This document shows positions 45,122 through 55,000 of a DNA stretch of 64,000 bases, in pieces. A program made the translations under genes and the position numbers. The stretch is from MWAR01 sp035388825 (GTDB lineage: Bacteria > Muiribacteriota > Ozemobacteria > Ozemobacterales > Ozemobacteraceae). Numbering within the stretch: the first letter of the stretch is position 1; each line of letters begins with the position of its first letter. The notes under the pieces were generated by a model. It saw nothing but the letters and a program-made list of their open reading frames with translations. It did no database searches and was not told the origin of the DNA. The stretch covers positions 9,963 through 73,962 of the forward strand of contig DAOOQQ010000017.1 in the NCBI GenBank assembly GCA_035388825.1, written 5' to 3'.

Positions 45122-45672
45122 TGGGCCGGCGGCTGCTCGTGGCGGTGATCGCCGTCATCGCGTGCCTGATTCCTCCGGCGGTTTCGGCCTGTGCCGACGG
45201 GTGCGAGGGCGTTTGCACCACGACCATGACGATCGCGACCGACTCGTTCCTCCACCCTTCCTACGTGGCGAGTGAGCCGGCGATCAGCGCGTCCACCCTT
45301 GTCGCCCTGATGACGGCCGGCGCGCCGCTGTTTCTCGTCGACTGCCGGAACTCCGCCTGTCTGGCCGGACCGCGGATTCCGGGGGCCCTCGTCGCGGATA
45401 TCGACGGCGACGCGTCGGCCATCCTGGCCAGGCTGCCGTCGAAACAGGCGATGGTCGTGCTGTATGACGGGTGTGCCTGCGGCTGCCGCCGGCTCCTGAA
45501 GCCGCGCCTCAGCGCCGAAGGATACCTCAATCTGATCGATTATCCGGGCGGTACCCGGGACTGGATCGCGGCCGGTCGGGCTGTGGTCGATACCCTTCCG
45601 AGTGATATTATTTCTTCCGGTATTACGATGAAGCTGTCATCTGAAGCGTCTCGTGTTCCACCTCAGCGGTGA
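45121..45672 (+). CDS. Rhodanese-domain lipoprotein
   Basis: 183 residues. Signal peptide ending in lipobox VSAC (Cys24 the lipidated residue). Rhodanese core: PLFLVDCRNSACLAGPRIPG, then the active loop YDGCACGCRR, which fits the C-x-x-G-x-R pattern, and YPGGTRDWIAAGRAVV. Rhodanese proteins carry persulfide sulfur on the loop Cys. Anchored in the periplasm beside an ABC exporter with a Cys-rich permease, so sulfur or metal handling is a reasonable guess. Last 20 residues are probably disordered. Confidence 0.85.
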   Translation: MGRRLLVAVIAVIACLIPPAVSACADGCEGVCTTTMTIATDSFLHPSYVASEPAISASTLVALMTAGAPLFLVDCRNSACLAGPRIPGALVADIDGDASAILARLPSKQAMVVLYDGCACGCRRLLKPRLSAEGYLNLIDYPGGTRDWIAAGRAVVDTLPSDIISSGITMKLSSEASRVPPQR

Positions 45673-45677
45673 ACGGA

Positions 45678-45706
45678 TTGTAAACGAGTCTGGGAACGAG
45701 TATACT
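45678..45706 (+). promoter_or_regulatory. Sigma-70-type promoter of the frameshifted membrane-protein gene
   Basis: TTGTAA (45678-45683), 17-base spacer, TATACT (45701-45706); start codon GTG at 45789. Confidence 0.7.
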
Positions 45707-45788
45707 CGAATCATCCGGATGCCTCGGCATGGAATGCGTCCCAGTTCGTTTGGCCGAAGGCCGGACTGCCGGAAATGAGGAGGATCCC

Positions 45789-46470
45789 GTGGCTGCGCAC
45801 GATGATGAGCCGCGAAAGGTCGTTCGGCTGATGCCTGGCGAAGATCCGGCTGCTTCCAGACCACCCGGAACGCCGGCGGACCCCTCGGCTGCGGAGCACA
45901 ACGGCGAAAAGCTCCCCTACAGCGGGGGGGGCGATCGAGACCGTCGGACTCGAATCGGCCCATGCGGCCCGAGTCGGCCACCCTCCGCATCCGGAGCGGG
46001 ATCGCCACGGCCGCAACCTCGATATGGAGCGGGCCGTCGACGGCCCCCGCCCCGACCTGTCGGATTACGACAAATACGAGGCCTATCTCCAGTCCCAGCC
46101 CCTGACCACGCTTGTTCAAGATGCCTTTCTCCTCCAGAAGGAGCACCTTCTCAACAGGCTCAGTTGGGGATTGTTCGTGGCAACTCCGGGCATGGTCAAT
46201 GTCTACCGGTCCTGGCCTCTTCTCCGGCATGTCTGGGCAAACATCCCCTTCTGCGAGAATGCCTTCGGTCCCTATGCCGACTTCGTTCTCGCCCTGCTCC
46301 TCGTGTTCTTCAGCTCCGCGCTCTGTTCGATCCTGTTCGTCCGCATTCTCGAGATGCGCGACACCCGCTACGTGCTGCTGGTCGCGATTCTTCTCGGAGC
46401 TTCCTTCCTGGTCCAGGAGTCGATGATCGTCGGCTGGGCCCAGATCGGAAGGATGATGGGATTCGAGTGA
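45789..46470 (+). pseudogene. Small membrane protein gene, frame-broken at an 8-G run
   Basis: GTG at 45789 follows GGAGGATCCC. The frame reads AAHDDEPRKVVRLMPGEDPA and on to a run of eight G (45924-45931). Protein-like coding then continues in the next frame: ETVGLESAHAARVG, and after ATG 46024 a 148-residue protein with three membrane helices (LLRHVWANIPF region, FVLALLLVFFSSALCSILF, YVLLVAILLGASFLV). Removing one G joins both into about 226 residues. Either a sequencing error, a phase-variable tract or a broken gene; a product from ATG 46024 alone is possible but that ATG has no ribosome site. Function unknown. Confidence 0.65.
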
Positions 46471-47415
46471 TTATAGAAACGAAAGGATCGTATCTGCGGC
46501 GGTCCTGACCGGATCCTCTGCGGGGAGGGCATCGAGAGGGCGACCGTCACGCAGCCGCTCGTGGAGAGACTCCGTATACGGAAGCCCGCGCAGAAAATCG
46601 ATGCCTCGCGTCTGACAAACGGTTTCGATGTGCGTGGCGGCTTCGGGGTCCTGTTCCATGAAGGAAATGGCGACCCGGATCGTTTCGGTTCTCCCATGCG
46701 CGCGGACGAGCGCCGTTTCGAGATGCCGGGCGGCTCCGGGGCCCGGAGCGGTCACGAGAACAAGTCGACTGCTCGCGGCGCAGAGATCGGGGAAGATCGG
46801 AGCGGCGGCAGAAACTCCCGTGACGAAGACCGGCGAACCCGGTTCTGCCGAGGCCAGGCTGCGGCCTTCGCGGATCAGCCGCAGGGCGGTTTTCAGGTCG
46901 TGTTCGCGGCCGGGCTCGAGGGCCGCCGCAACGGCCGTGGCGTTCCGCGAGGTGCCGGGGATGATCTCGAGCGAGCCGATGACGGGTTGACGCAGGACGA
47001 TCGCCCCGGAGGGGCAGAAACGCGCGCAGACACCGCAGCCGGTGCAGGAAAGCGGATCGATGGTCCATGCTGTCGGCGCGTTTTCCGTCACGTGAGCGGC
47101 GAACGCGCCCGGCCGGGCCGACGTGCGCCTGATCGCGCCGAACCGGCAGAGAAGCGCGCAGCTTCCGCAGCCGAAGCAGGCTTCGGTGATCCGAGCCTGG
47201 TCGCGACCTTCGAGAGGCTGCCGTTCCGGGGTGCCAAGTTCGAGCGCCGCGCGGAACGCGTCGGGGAGCCCTTCGGGACGAAGCAGAACGAGCGAGGCGG
47301 CACGGGAACGGATGCGCGACCAGAGAAGGGCCGCCAGGGTGGTTGCCCCGGTGCCGGGTCTGACGCCCGCCACGAGGATCGTCTGCGGATTCATCCCATG
47401 CCCGGCTTCACCCAT
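46471..47415 (-). CDS. MinD-like ferredoxin protein with lysine-less P-loop (copy 2)
   Basis: 314 residues. Same family plan as COG1149 proteins: MinD/Mrp-type fold with an inserted two-cluster ferredoxin. The cluster sites are CFGCGSCALLC and CTGCGVCARFC. The P-loop reads GVRPGTGATT, with Ala where the nucleotide-binding Lys should be, so ATP hydrolysis is doubtful. ATG 47415 has GGAGG five bases before it and overlaps the upstream copy by eight bases. Role unknown; Fe-S carrier or electron-transfer subunit are possible. Confidence 0.8.
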   Translation of the reverse strand: MGEAGHGMNPQTILVAGVRPGTGATTLAALLWSRIRSRAASLVLLRPEGLPDAFRAALELGTPERQPLEGRDQARITEACFGCGSCALLCRFGAIRRTSARPGAFAAHVTENAPTAWTIDPLSCTGCGVCARFCPSGAIVLRQPVIGSLEIIPGTSRNATAVAAALEPGREHDLKTALRLIREGRSLASAEPGSPVFVTGVSAAAPIFPDLCAASSRLVLVTAPGPGAARHLETALVRAHGRTETIRVAISFMEQDPEAATHIETVCQTRGIDFLRGLPYTESLHERLRDGRPLDALPAEDPVRTAADTILSFL

Positions 47416-48259
47416 GAGCCCCTCCGGCGAGCTCCGCAAGGCTCCCGGCAAGCCGGTGGACGCCATCCGCCACGGAGCCGCCGGACGACGCCAGGCGCCC
47501 GGACCGGAGGATGGCCCGGGCCGTTTCGGCCGACCCGTCGAACCGGATCATGCCGGCTCCGGGCTCTGTCCGGGGAGCGGCACGCGACGGGATCCGGATG
47601 ATCCGGTCGGTTTCCAGGCCCGGGACGGGGACGTCCGTGGCGGCATCATCGAGGAAGACGAGGCGATCGACTCCCCGCCAGGCTTCGCGAGCCGTCCGGC
47701 CGATGCCGGGAACGGCACGGATCATCTGGAACGGGGCGGGGCGGGCCGACTGGCGCAGCCAGGCGGTCATCGGGGCGGACCAGCCGAGGGCGTCCTCGGC
47801 AAGCCGGGCTTCGAGCACCGAGAGGCGGGAATCCACGATGCCGCGCCGCGCCGTTCCCAGAAGCCGCTGGGTCTCGGTGATCGCGCGGGATGGGCAGATC
47901 CGCCGGCACCCCCCGCAGCCGATGCACCTGTCGGGGAAGAATCGGATGCCAGCCTCCCGGAGCTCGAGGGCATCGAACGCGCAGAAGTCGGAGCAGGCCC
48001 CACACCGCTGGCAGAGCTCGTGGTTGACCGTGGGGGAAAGGGCCGCAACGCCGATTTCCTCACCCCAGGCCGTTTCGAGCCGGGCCGCGGCAGCCGGCAT
48101 CAGCGGATCGGCATCGACGAGCAGCGCCGCAATCCCCCGGTCGGCAAGCAGCAGGGCAAGATCGACGGCCAGCGCCGTTGCGCCGAGTCCGCCATGGCGG
48201 GCGCCGACAGCCACGGAGAAGGCGCGGCCGGAGGCGGTGGGACGGACGGGATCTGTCAT
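47408..48259 (-). CDS. MinD-like ferredoxin protein with lysine-less P-loop (copy 1)
   Basis: 283 residues. N-terminal VGARHGGLGATALAVDLALL is a deviant MinD/Mrp P-loop in which the catalytic Lys is Ala; LLVDADPLMP follows as switch/Walker B-like. Inserted ferredoxin sites are CQRCGACSDFC and CIGCGGCRRIC. The C-terminal part ends in a degraded MinD fold (LVFLDDAATDVPVP). Paralogue of the next gene, arranged in tandem with overlapping ends. ATG 48259 (or GTG 48262) lacks a clear ribosome site. Divergent from the DHH phosphoesterase gene by 94 bases. Confidence 0.8.
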   Translation of the reverse strand: MTDPVRPTASGRAFSVAVGARHGGLGATALAVDLALLLADRGIAALLVDADPLMPAAAARLETAWGEEIGVAALSPTVNHELCQRCGACSDFCAFDALELREAGIRFFPDRCIGCGGCRRICPSRAITETQRLLGTARRGIVDSRLSVLEARLAEDALGWSAPMTAWLRQSARPAPFQMIRAVPGIGRTAREAWRGVDRLVFLDDAATDVPVPGLETDRIIRIPSRAAPRTEPGAGMIRFDGSAETARAILRSGRLASSGGSVADGVHRLAGSLAELAGGAHG

Positions 48260-48353
48260 CACCGGACATGATACCGCAAACCGCCGGTGGCGGCACGACT
48301 ACGCGCATGATAGAGTGGAGCCATACATTCGCCGGATACGGAGGAGTGAGGAT

Positions 48354-49313
48354 ATGACCGATACCGCCGCCATGGCCCCGACCCCCGAGGGCAAGTTCCG
48401 TCTCGTGACCCGCAGCGACTTCGACGGTCTCGTCTGCGCCGTGCTGTTCAAGGAGCTCGGGCTGATCAACGACATCAAGTTCGTCCACCCGAAGGACATG
48501 CAGGACGGCAAGGTCGAGATCACCCCGAACGATATCACGACGAATCTGCCGTATGTGCAGGGGGCGCATCTCGTGTTCGATCACCATCTCAGCGAAACGC
48601 TGCGCAACGCGATGCTTCAGCCCAACCACATCATCGACCCCGACGCGATGTCGGCCGCCCGCGTCGTCTACAACTACTACGGCGCGAAGAAGCGGTTCCC
48701 GAAAGTCTCGGAGGAGATGATGGAGGCGGTCGACAAGGCCGATGCCGCCCGGTTCAGCATCGACGAGATCCTGCATCCGTCGGGCTGGCCGCTGCTCAAC
48801 TACCTGATGGACCCGCGGACCGGTCTGGGCCGCTTCCGCAACTTCCGCATTTCCAACTACCAGCTGATGATGGACCTGATCGACTGCTGCCGGGATATGA
48901 CGATCGAACGCATCCTGGCCCTGCCCGACGTGAAGGAGCGGGTCGACATCTACTTCGAGCACGAGGAGAAGTTCAAGGAACAGCTCCGCCGCTGCTCGAC
49001 GGTGCACAAGAACCTCGTCATCCTCGACCTGCGCAAGGAAGAGACGATCTGGGCCGGCAACCGGTTCATGATCTACGCGTTGTATCCCAACTGTAATATA
49101 TCTATTCATGTTCTTTGGGGGCTCAAGCAGCAGAACACCGTTCTCGCGACGGGAAAATCGATCGTCAACCGCTCCTCGAAGACCAATATCGGCGAACTGA
49201 TGCTGAAATACGGCGGTGGCGGCCATCACGCCGCCGGCACCTGCCAGGTCGACAATGACCGGGCCGAGGCTGTGCTGAAAGAGCTGACCGAGGCGATCAA
49301 TCGCGACGGCTGA
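48354..49313 (+). CDS. DHH-family phosphoesterase
   Basis: 319 residues. DHH motifs: LVTRSDFDGLVCAVLF (residues about 17-32), LVFDHHLSETL near 74, MSAARVVYNYY, and a DHHA1-type C-terminus with MLKYGGGGHHAAGTCQV. The family includes nano-RNases, exopolyphosphatases and cyclic-dinucleotide phosphodiesterases, all two-metal enzymes acting on phosphate esters. No PAS or GGDEF domain, so it is not the GdpP type. ATG has GGAGGAGTGAGG. Terminator downstream. Confidence 0.9.
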   Translation: MTDTAAMAPTPEGKFRLVTRSDFDGLVCAVLFKELGLINDIKFVHPKDMQDGKVEITPNDITTNLPYVQGAHLVFDHHLSETLRNAMLQPNHIIDPDAMSAARVVYNYYGAKKRFPKVSEEMMEAVDKADAARFSIDEILHPSGWPLLNYLMDPRTGLGRFRNFRISNYQLMMDLIDCCRDMTIERILALPDVKERVDIYFEHEEKFKEQLRRCSTVHKNLVILDLRKEETIWAGNRFMIYALYPNCNISIHVLWGLKQQNTVLATGKSIVNRSSKTNIGELMLKYGGGGHHAAGTCQVDNDRAEAVLKELTEAINRDG

Positions 49314-49330
49314 ATCTTCCAGGCCTCAAC

Positions 49331-49369
49331 GAGCCCCGTCCGGGCCTGACCCGGGCGGGGCTCTTCTTC
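49331..49369 (+). terminator. Terminator between the DHH gene and the convergent membrane protein gene
   Basis: Stem GAGCCCCG (49331-49338) with CGGGGCTC (49356-49363), internal CCGGG/CCCGGG pairing, followed by TTCTTC. May serve both strands. Confidence 0.8.
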
Positions 49370-49402
49370 GAAGGGGAGATGCCGCGGCTTGGGGAACGGG
49401 CC

Positions 49403-50275
49403 TCAGGCCGTCGGGGGCTGCTCCGGTCTGCGCGGCGGCTCACGGCTTTCCGGCGGCTCGACCGGCTCTTCTGGCCGGGCCGGGGTGATCGGGCGGTAGA
49501 CGGGCGGCGGAACCAGCGGCTCGCTCGCCGCGTCCCGGGGCCGGTCGACGGCATCGGCAACGAACGAGATATCGTCGATCGTGCGAAGCAGGCTTCCCAG
49601 CTCGCTTTCGTTCTGTTCGATTCCCGAGAGTTTCAGGCGCAGGCAGTTGAGCTTCGTGGCGATCTGGATCTTGCCCGCCTCGAACCGGTCGATGGTTGCG
49701 CGGCGGCCGCGCAGGGCGGAACTGTTGGCCGTCAGCGACTCCATCAGGCTCCAGATCTCGCGTTTTGCGGCCTCGGGGCCGGGCCGGTGATACTGTCTGG
49801 ACAGCTCGCGGAATCGCTCCTCGATGCGGGGCAGCTCGCCCTCGAGCAGCTCCTCGAGCTCCTCGGCCCGATCGCGTTCGAGGAACAGCCGTTCGCGCAT
49901 CGCCTCGAGGCGCTTGCGGTAGGTGGTCATGCCCTTCCGCTTCAGCAGGGCCAGGAGCGGCTCATACTCGTCCCGGACGGTTTCGAGGCGGCGCCACAGG
50001 TGTTCCCGGCGGTGGCGGATCCAGAGCCAGCCCGCGAGAACGAGCGCGGTCAGGCCGAGGCCCCAGGCCGCGGCGGCCGAAAGGGTCGCGAGGCCCTGGA
50101 TCAGCGCCGTGACCGCTGCCCAGAAAAAGGAGAAGAAACCCTGCGTCGCCGAGACGGCGGCATCGAGGGCGAGCCGCGAAACCACGAGGAGCAGCACGAG
50201 CACGGCGCCGCCTGCCATGATGAGCCAGAAGGCACAGGCAGCACAGGTTCGCTGGGTCCAGCGCCGGATCGACAT
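49403..50275 (-). CDS. Two-helix membrane protein with cytoplasmic coiled coil
   Basis: 290 residues from ATG 50275 (AGGGAG seven bases upstream). Membrane helices about 14-36 and 58-84, then a long coiled coil (ERLFLERDRAEELEELLEGE, IEERFRELSRQYHR), LNCLRLKLSGIEQNESELGSL, and a Pro/Arg-rich tail (RPEEPVEPPESREPPRR). No known motif. It may be a scaffold or a structural protein near the membrane. The frame open to 50443 would run into the divergent prfC gene and is rejected. Confidence 0.7.
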   Translation of the reverse strand: MSIRRWTQRTCAACAFWLIMAGGAVLVLLLVVSRLALDAAVSATQGFFSFFWAAVTALIQGLATLSAAAAWGLGLTALVLAGWLWIRHRREHLWRRLETVRDEYEPLLALLKRKGMTTYRKRLEAMRERLFLERDRAEELEELLEGELPRIEERFRELSRQYHRPGPEAAKREIWSLMESLTANSSALRGRRATIDRFEAGKIQIATKLNCLRLKLSGIEQNESELGSLLRTIDDISFVADAVDRPRDAASEPLVPPPVYRPITPARPEEPVEPPESREPPRRPEQPPTA

Positions 50276-50441
50276 CGTGGAACTCCCTTCTCGCAGCCGT
50301 TCGCGGACCAGTATACCCGAAACCGTTCCGGTGTTCGACCGCCGTTCGCACACGGGCTCCGGAACGGCATTGCGGGGGAGTTCGAAAGGTGGTAATATGG
50401 AGGATTCAAACCCTGTATTGCAGCACAAAGGCGGGACCACC

Positions 50442-52031
50442 ATGAGCGAGAATCATCTGAACGAAATCGAGAGACGTCGCACCTTCGGCATCATCAGCCA
50501 TCCGGATGCCGGAAAAACCACCCTGACGGAGAAGCTGCTGCTGTTCGGCGGCGCGATCCAGATGGCGGGCGCCGTCAAGTCACGCAAAGCCGCGAAATTC
50601 GCGACCTCGGACTGGATGGCGATCGAGCGCGAGCGCGGCATCTCGGTCACGACCTCGGTCATGAAGTTCCATTACCGGGATTTCGAGATCAACCTGCTCG
50701 ACACACCCGGCCACCAGGACTTCTCGGAAGACACGTTCCGGGTGCTCACGGCCGTCGACAGCGCCCTGATGGTCATCGACAGCGCGAAAGGCGTCGAGAC
50801 GCAGACGAAGAAACTGATGGAAGTCTGCCGGATGCGCAACACCCCCATCATCACCTTCATCAACAAGCTCGACCGCGAAGGCCGCTCGCCGCTCGATCTC
50901 CTCCAGGACATCGAAGACACCCTCCAGATCGAGTGCACCCCGCTTTCCTGGCCGATCGGCATGGGGAAATCCTTCCGGGGCGTCTACAATCTGTACCGCA
51001 AGCAGATCCAGCTGTTCCGGGCCGGCTCCGAGACGCGGCCCCAGGACACGGTTCTGATCGAGAATATCGACGATCCCAAACTCGACGAGCTGCTGGGTGA
51101 CCAGGCGGCCGATCTGCGCACCGACATCGAGCTGCTCGAAGGCGCCGCGAACCCGTTCGATTTCGAGCACTATAGAAGGGGAAACCAGACCCCGGTCTTC
51201 TTCGGCAGCGCCCTGAACAATTTCGGTGTCCGGGAACTCCTCGACGCGGTCGTCGAACTCTCGCCGGCCCCCCAGCCCCGCGCCGCCGTTTCCCGCATCG
51301 TCGAGCCCGCCGAACAGGCGTTTTCCGGCTTCGTTTTCAAGATCCAGGCCAACATGGATCCGTCGCACCGCGACCGCATCGCCTTCCTGCGCATCTGTTC
51401 CGGCCGGTTCACCCGCGGCATGAAAGTGATGCACCACCGGCTCGGCAAGGAGATCGTGATCAAGGATGCCACGATCTTCATGGCCCAGGACCGCACCAAC
51501 GTCGAGGAAGCCTGGCCCGGCGACATCATCGGCATCCACAACCACGGCACCATCAAGATCGGCGACACGTTCTCCGAAAAGGAGCCGCTCAAGTTCACGG
51601 GAATCCCCAACTTCGCCCCCGAGCTGTTCAAGCAGGTGCGGCTGAAAAACCCCCTCCGGGCGAAGCAGCTCCAGAAGGGGCTGCTCCAGCTTTCCGAGGA
51701 GGGGGCGGTCCAGGTGTTCCGGCCCGTTATGAATAGTAGTGAATATATTCTTGGCGCCGTCGGCGCCCTCCAGTTCGACGTGACCATGGCAAGGCTTCGC
51801 GACGAGTACGGCGTCGATGCGGTGTATGACCCCGTCGATTACGCGACGGCGCGCTGGCTCGTCTGTGACGACAAGAACGTGCTCGAGGAGTTCGAGCGCA
51901 AGCACCGCTCACGCATGGCCCACGATTCTGAGGGCCATCTGACCTACCTCGCGGCCGATGTCTGGCGGCTGGGCAAGATCGTCGACGACTGGCCGGCCAT
52001 TTCCTTCCGGACGTTCCGGGAGCACTGCTGA
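50442..52031 (+). CDS. prfC: Peptide chain release factor 3
   Basis: 529 residues. GTPase motifs: G1 IISHPDAGKTTLTEKLL, G2/switch RGISVTTSV, G3 LDTPGHQDFSEDT, G4 FINKLDRE; then the RF3 domain with VVELSPAPQPRAA, FVFKIQANMDPSHRDRIAFL, and RVLGAVG-like LGAVGALQFDV. RF3 recycles RF1/RF2 from the ribosome after stop codon recognition. Length is standard. AAAGGCGGG is the ribosome site. It is divergent from the coiled-coil membrane gene and converges on the hybrid kinase. Confidence 0.97.
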   Translation: MSENHLNEIERRRTFGIISHPDAGKTTLTEKLLLFGGAIQMAGAVKSRKAAKFATSDWMAIERERGISVTTSVMKFHYRDFEINLLDTPGHQDFSEDTFRVLTAVDSALMVIDSAKGVETQTKKLMEVCRMRNTPIITFINKLDREGRSPLDLLQDIEDTLQIECTPLSWPIGMGKSFRGVYNLYRKQIQLFRAGSETRPQDTVLIENIDDPKLDELLGDQAADLRTDIELLEGAANPFDFEHYRRGNQTPVFFGSALNNFGVRELLDAVVELSPAPQPRAAVSRIVEPAEQAFSGFVFKIQANMDPSHRDRIAFLRICSGRFTRGMKVMHHRLGKEIVIKDATIFMAQDRTNVEEAWPGDIIGIHNHGTIKIGDTFSEKEPLKFTGIPNFAPELFKQVRLKNPLRAKQLQKGLLQLSEEGAVQVFRPVMNSSEYILGAVGALQFDVTMARLRDEYGVDAVYDPVDYATARWLVCDDKNVLEEFERKHRSRMAHDSEGHLTYLAADVWRLGKIVDDWPAISFRTFREHC

Positions 52032-52042
52032 GCCGGTGCCGC

Positions 52043-55000
52043 TCAGGTGCCGGTGAACCGGCCGATGACCCCGTTGACGCAGTCGAGCAGTTCGTCGCCG
52101 GCATACGGCTTCTGCAGGAAGCCGGCGCGACCGGCCAGGGCCTCGCTCGAGGTGTTCGATTCGCTGTAGCCGCTCGAAATGATGATCGGCAGCGCCGGAG
52201 CGATGCGGCGGATCCCGGCGAAGGCTTCGGTGCCGTCCATGCCGGGCATTGTCAGATCGAGCAGGACGGCGGTGTACTTCTCGGGGTTTTTTCCCAGCAT
52301 CTCGAGCGCTTCGGCCCCATCGGCGGCCGTCTCGACCGTGTAACCACCGAGGGTCAGCACTTCCGTGGCGAGAATCCGGATGAACTCCTCGTCATCCACG
52401 ACGAGGATCGTTCCGCTGCCCATGTCGGCCGCTCGTGAGGGGCGGGCCTCGACGGGGGGCTGTTGCTCCGGAAGCGACGCTGGCAGCAGCACCGTGAAGC
52501 GGCTGCCCTTTCCCTGCTGGGACTCGACCCGGATCGCCCCGCGCAGCGACTGAACGATGCCCAGAACCGCGGCCAGGCCGAGGCCCCGGCCCGTGAACTT
52601 GGTCGAGAAGAACGGCTCGAAGATATGCGCCTGGGTGGCGGCGTCCATGCCCATGCCGTCGTCGATCACGTCGACGGAGACATACGTCCCCGGCTCGGGC
52701 GCCTGGCCATGGCCGATCTCGGCGAAGGTTTCGGCCGTGCAGGCCGCCGAGCCCGTCCGAACCGTGATCGTGCCGGCCCGCTCCCCGATCGCCTCGGCGG
52801 CGTTCACCACGAGGTTCAGCAGCACCTGGCGCATCTGGGCGAGATCCGCCATGACCGGCGGGAGGTCGGGGGAAAACTCGAACTGCAGCCGGCATTTTTT
52901 GGGAATCGAGGCCTCGAGCAGATTTCCCATGTCACGGATCATGCCGGCGAGATCGAACGACTGGAGAACCAGGGAGCCTTTTCCCGAGTAGGCGAGCATC
53001 TGTTGCGTCAGTTCGGAAGCCCGCCTGGCCGTCGAGATGATGCGGTCGAGGAAGCCCTCGAGCATGCTTTCGGGCTCGGTCTGCCGCCTCGCGAGGTCGG
53101 CGGCCCCCAGAATACCGGTGAGCAGGTTGTTGAAATCGTGGGCGATGCCTCCGGCGAGGATGCCGAGGCTCTCGTATTTCTGGGTTTTGCGCACCTTCTC
53201 GTCGAGAACCCGGCGTTCGGCGGCGATGCGCTCCCGCTCCGTCACGTCCACCATGTGCAGACAGACGCCATGGAAGCCGTGGCCGGGCTCGGGGACCGGC
53301 CAGAGGTTGATCTCGAGCGCATCCTGCCCGCCGCTGGAACGGGGGACCTGAAGCTTCCGCTTCAGATGCGTGCCTTCGAGGGCGACGTCCAGGTCGGCGA
53401 CGATCTGGGGCCAGCAGGCGGGCGGGGGATTCATGCGCAGACTGCTCGTTGCGCTGCCCGCGGTTCTTCCCAACGTCGCGAGCCAGGCGGCGCCGGGAGG
53501 ATTGCAGGCCACCAGGGTCCCGAACCGGTCGACGAGGACATACCCATCCTTCGTGCTGTGGAACATCGCGCGCAGGTTCGCTTCCGACCGCTGCAGTTCT
53601 TCGGCCACGCGCCGCGCCATGGTGATGTCGCGGATGATTCCTTCGGCGCCGGTGATCCGGCCCGTCTCGTCGATGATCGGGATGGCCCGGTCCTGGAGCC
53701 AGCGGATCGCGCCCTCGCGGTGCAGGATCGGAAACTCGATGAACGGCTCGGCCATTCCCTTCTGGAGACGCTCGATGTGGCTCTGGTAGGCTTCCTGGCG
53801 ATCTTCGGGAATCAGTCGCTGGAGGAGCAGGGGCGTCGCGAGGAACTCGTCCGGCGTGCAGCCGGTGATCCGGAATGCCGCCGGGTTCACGTATTCATAG
53901 CGGCCCGAGGGGAGGTCTAACCGGTAGATCAGGTCAGGGGCGCTTTCCGCGAGTTTGCGGTACCGGGTCTCATTCTCCCGGAGGATCGCCTCCACTTCCT
54001 TGCTTTCGCGCACGTCCCGGATGACGACGACGAAGCCGCCGGGGATCCCTTCGGTCTGGAGGAGCGGCTGGACGCGCAGATCCCCCCAGAAGGTGGTGCC
54101 GTCGCGGCACCGGAACTGTCCCGTCACATGCAGTTGTTCTGGGCGGCCCGTGGCTTTGATGAGCCGGTCGAGCTGCTCTGCCGCCTGGTCCTGGGTGGTG
54201 AGGCTCCGGAGATCGAGCCGTTGTGCGTCTTCTGCGGAGTAGCCGAACAGGCCCTGGAACCGTTCGTTCGATTCGATGATGCGACCGCTCGCATCGATCA
54301 GCATGATGGCGGTCGGGGTGTTCGCGAGGATGGCCCGCAGCCGCGTCCGGCCGGCGACAGCATCGGAACGGGTCTGCGCAAGTTCGGTGATGCGGCTGCG
54401 GAGCTCGGCTTCCGTTTCGCCCGCCCGCTGGTACACCATCGTGACGATCGTGACGAAAACGAGCAGGAGAAAACCACCGAACAGGACGAGGATTCCCCAG
54501 GGCTGGGCCTGCTGTTCCGGCAGCAGCTGCTCGATCGGATCGCCCCCGAACCATTTTTTCCAGAGCGCCTGGTAGCGACCATCCGTTTTCAGCACCCGGA
54601 TCGCCTGGTTCACGCGGGCAATGAGGTCGCATCTCGCGAGGCCGCTGCCGAAGCAGAGATCCTTGACGTAATGCATGCTGCCGGCGTCGGTGAGTGCGGC
54701 CAGTTTCATCTCGCGCACCAGCTCCCGGCCGATGCGCCGCTCCACGAGAGCGTAATCGGCCTTTCCCTCGCTGACGAGGCGCAGGATGCGCCGCATGTCA
54801 TCGAGGCGGGTGATCCGCCGCCCGAACGACGATTCGGACAGATAATCGTCCATCATGTCGCCCCGCTGCAGGACGACGTGGCGGCCGATCAGGTCGCTTT
54901 CGCGGCGGACGGGTTCGGCATCGGACCGTCGGAAATAGGTGTAGACGGAGGGGGCGAGCGGTTCGGAAAAACAGAAATGGTCGGTGCGGTTCACCGAAAA

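Noticed and set aside
46024..46470. Complete 148-residue gene starting at ATG 46024
   Set aside because: No ribosome site there, while coding-like sequence, a promoter and GGAGG-GTG lie upstream; treated as part of a frame-broken gene.
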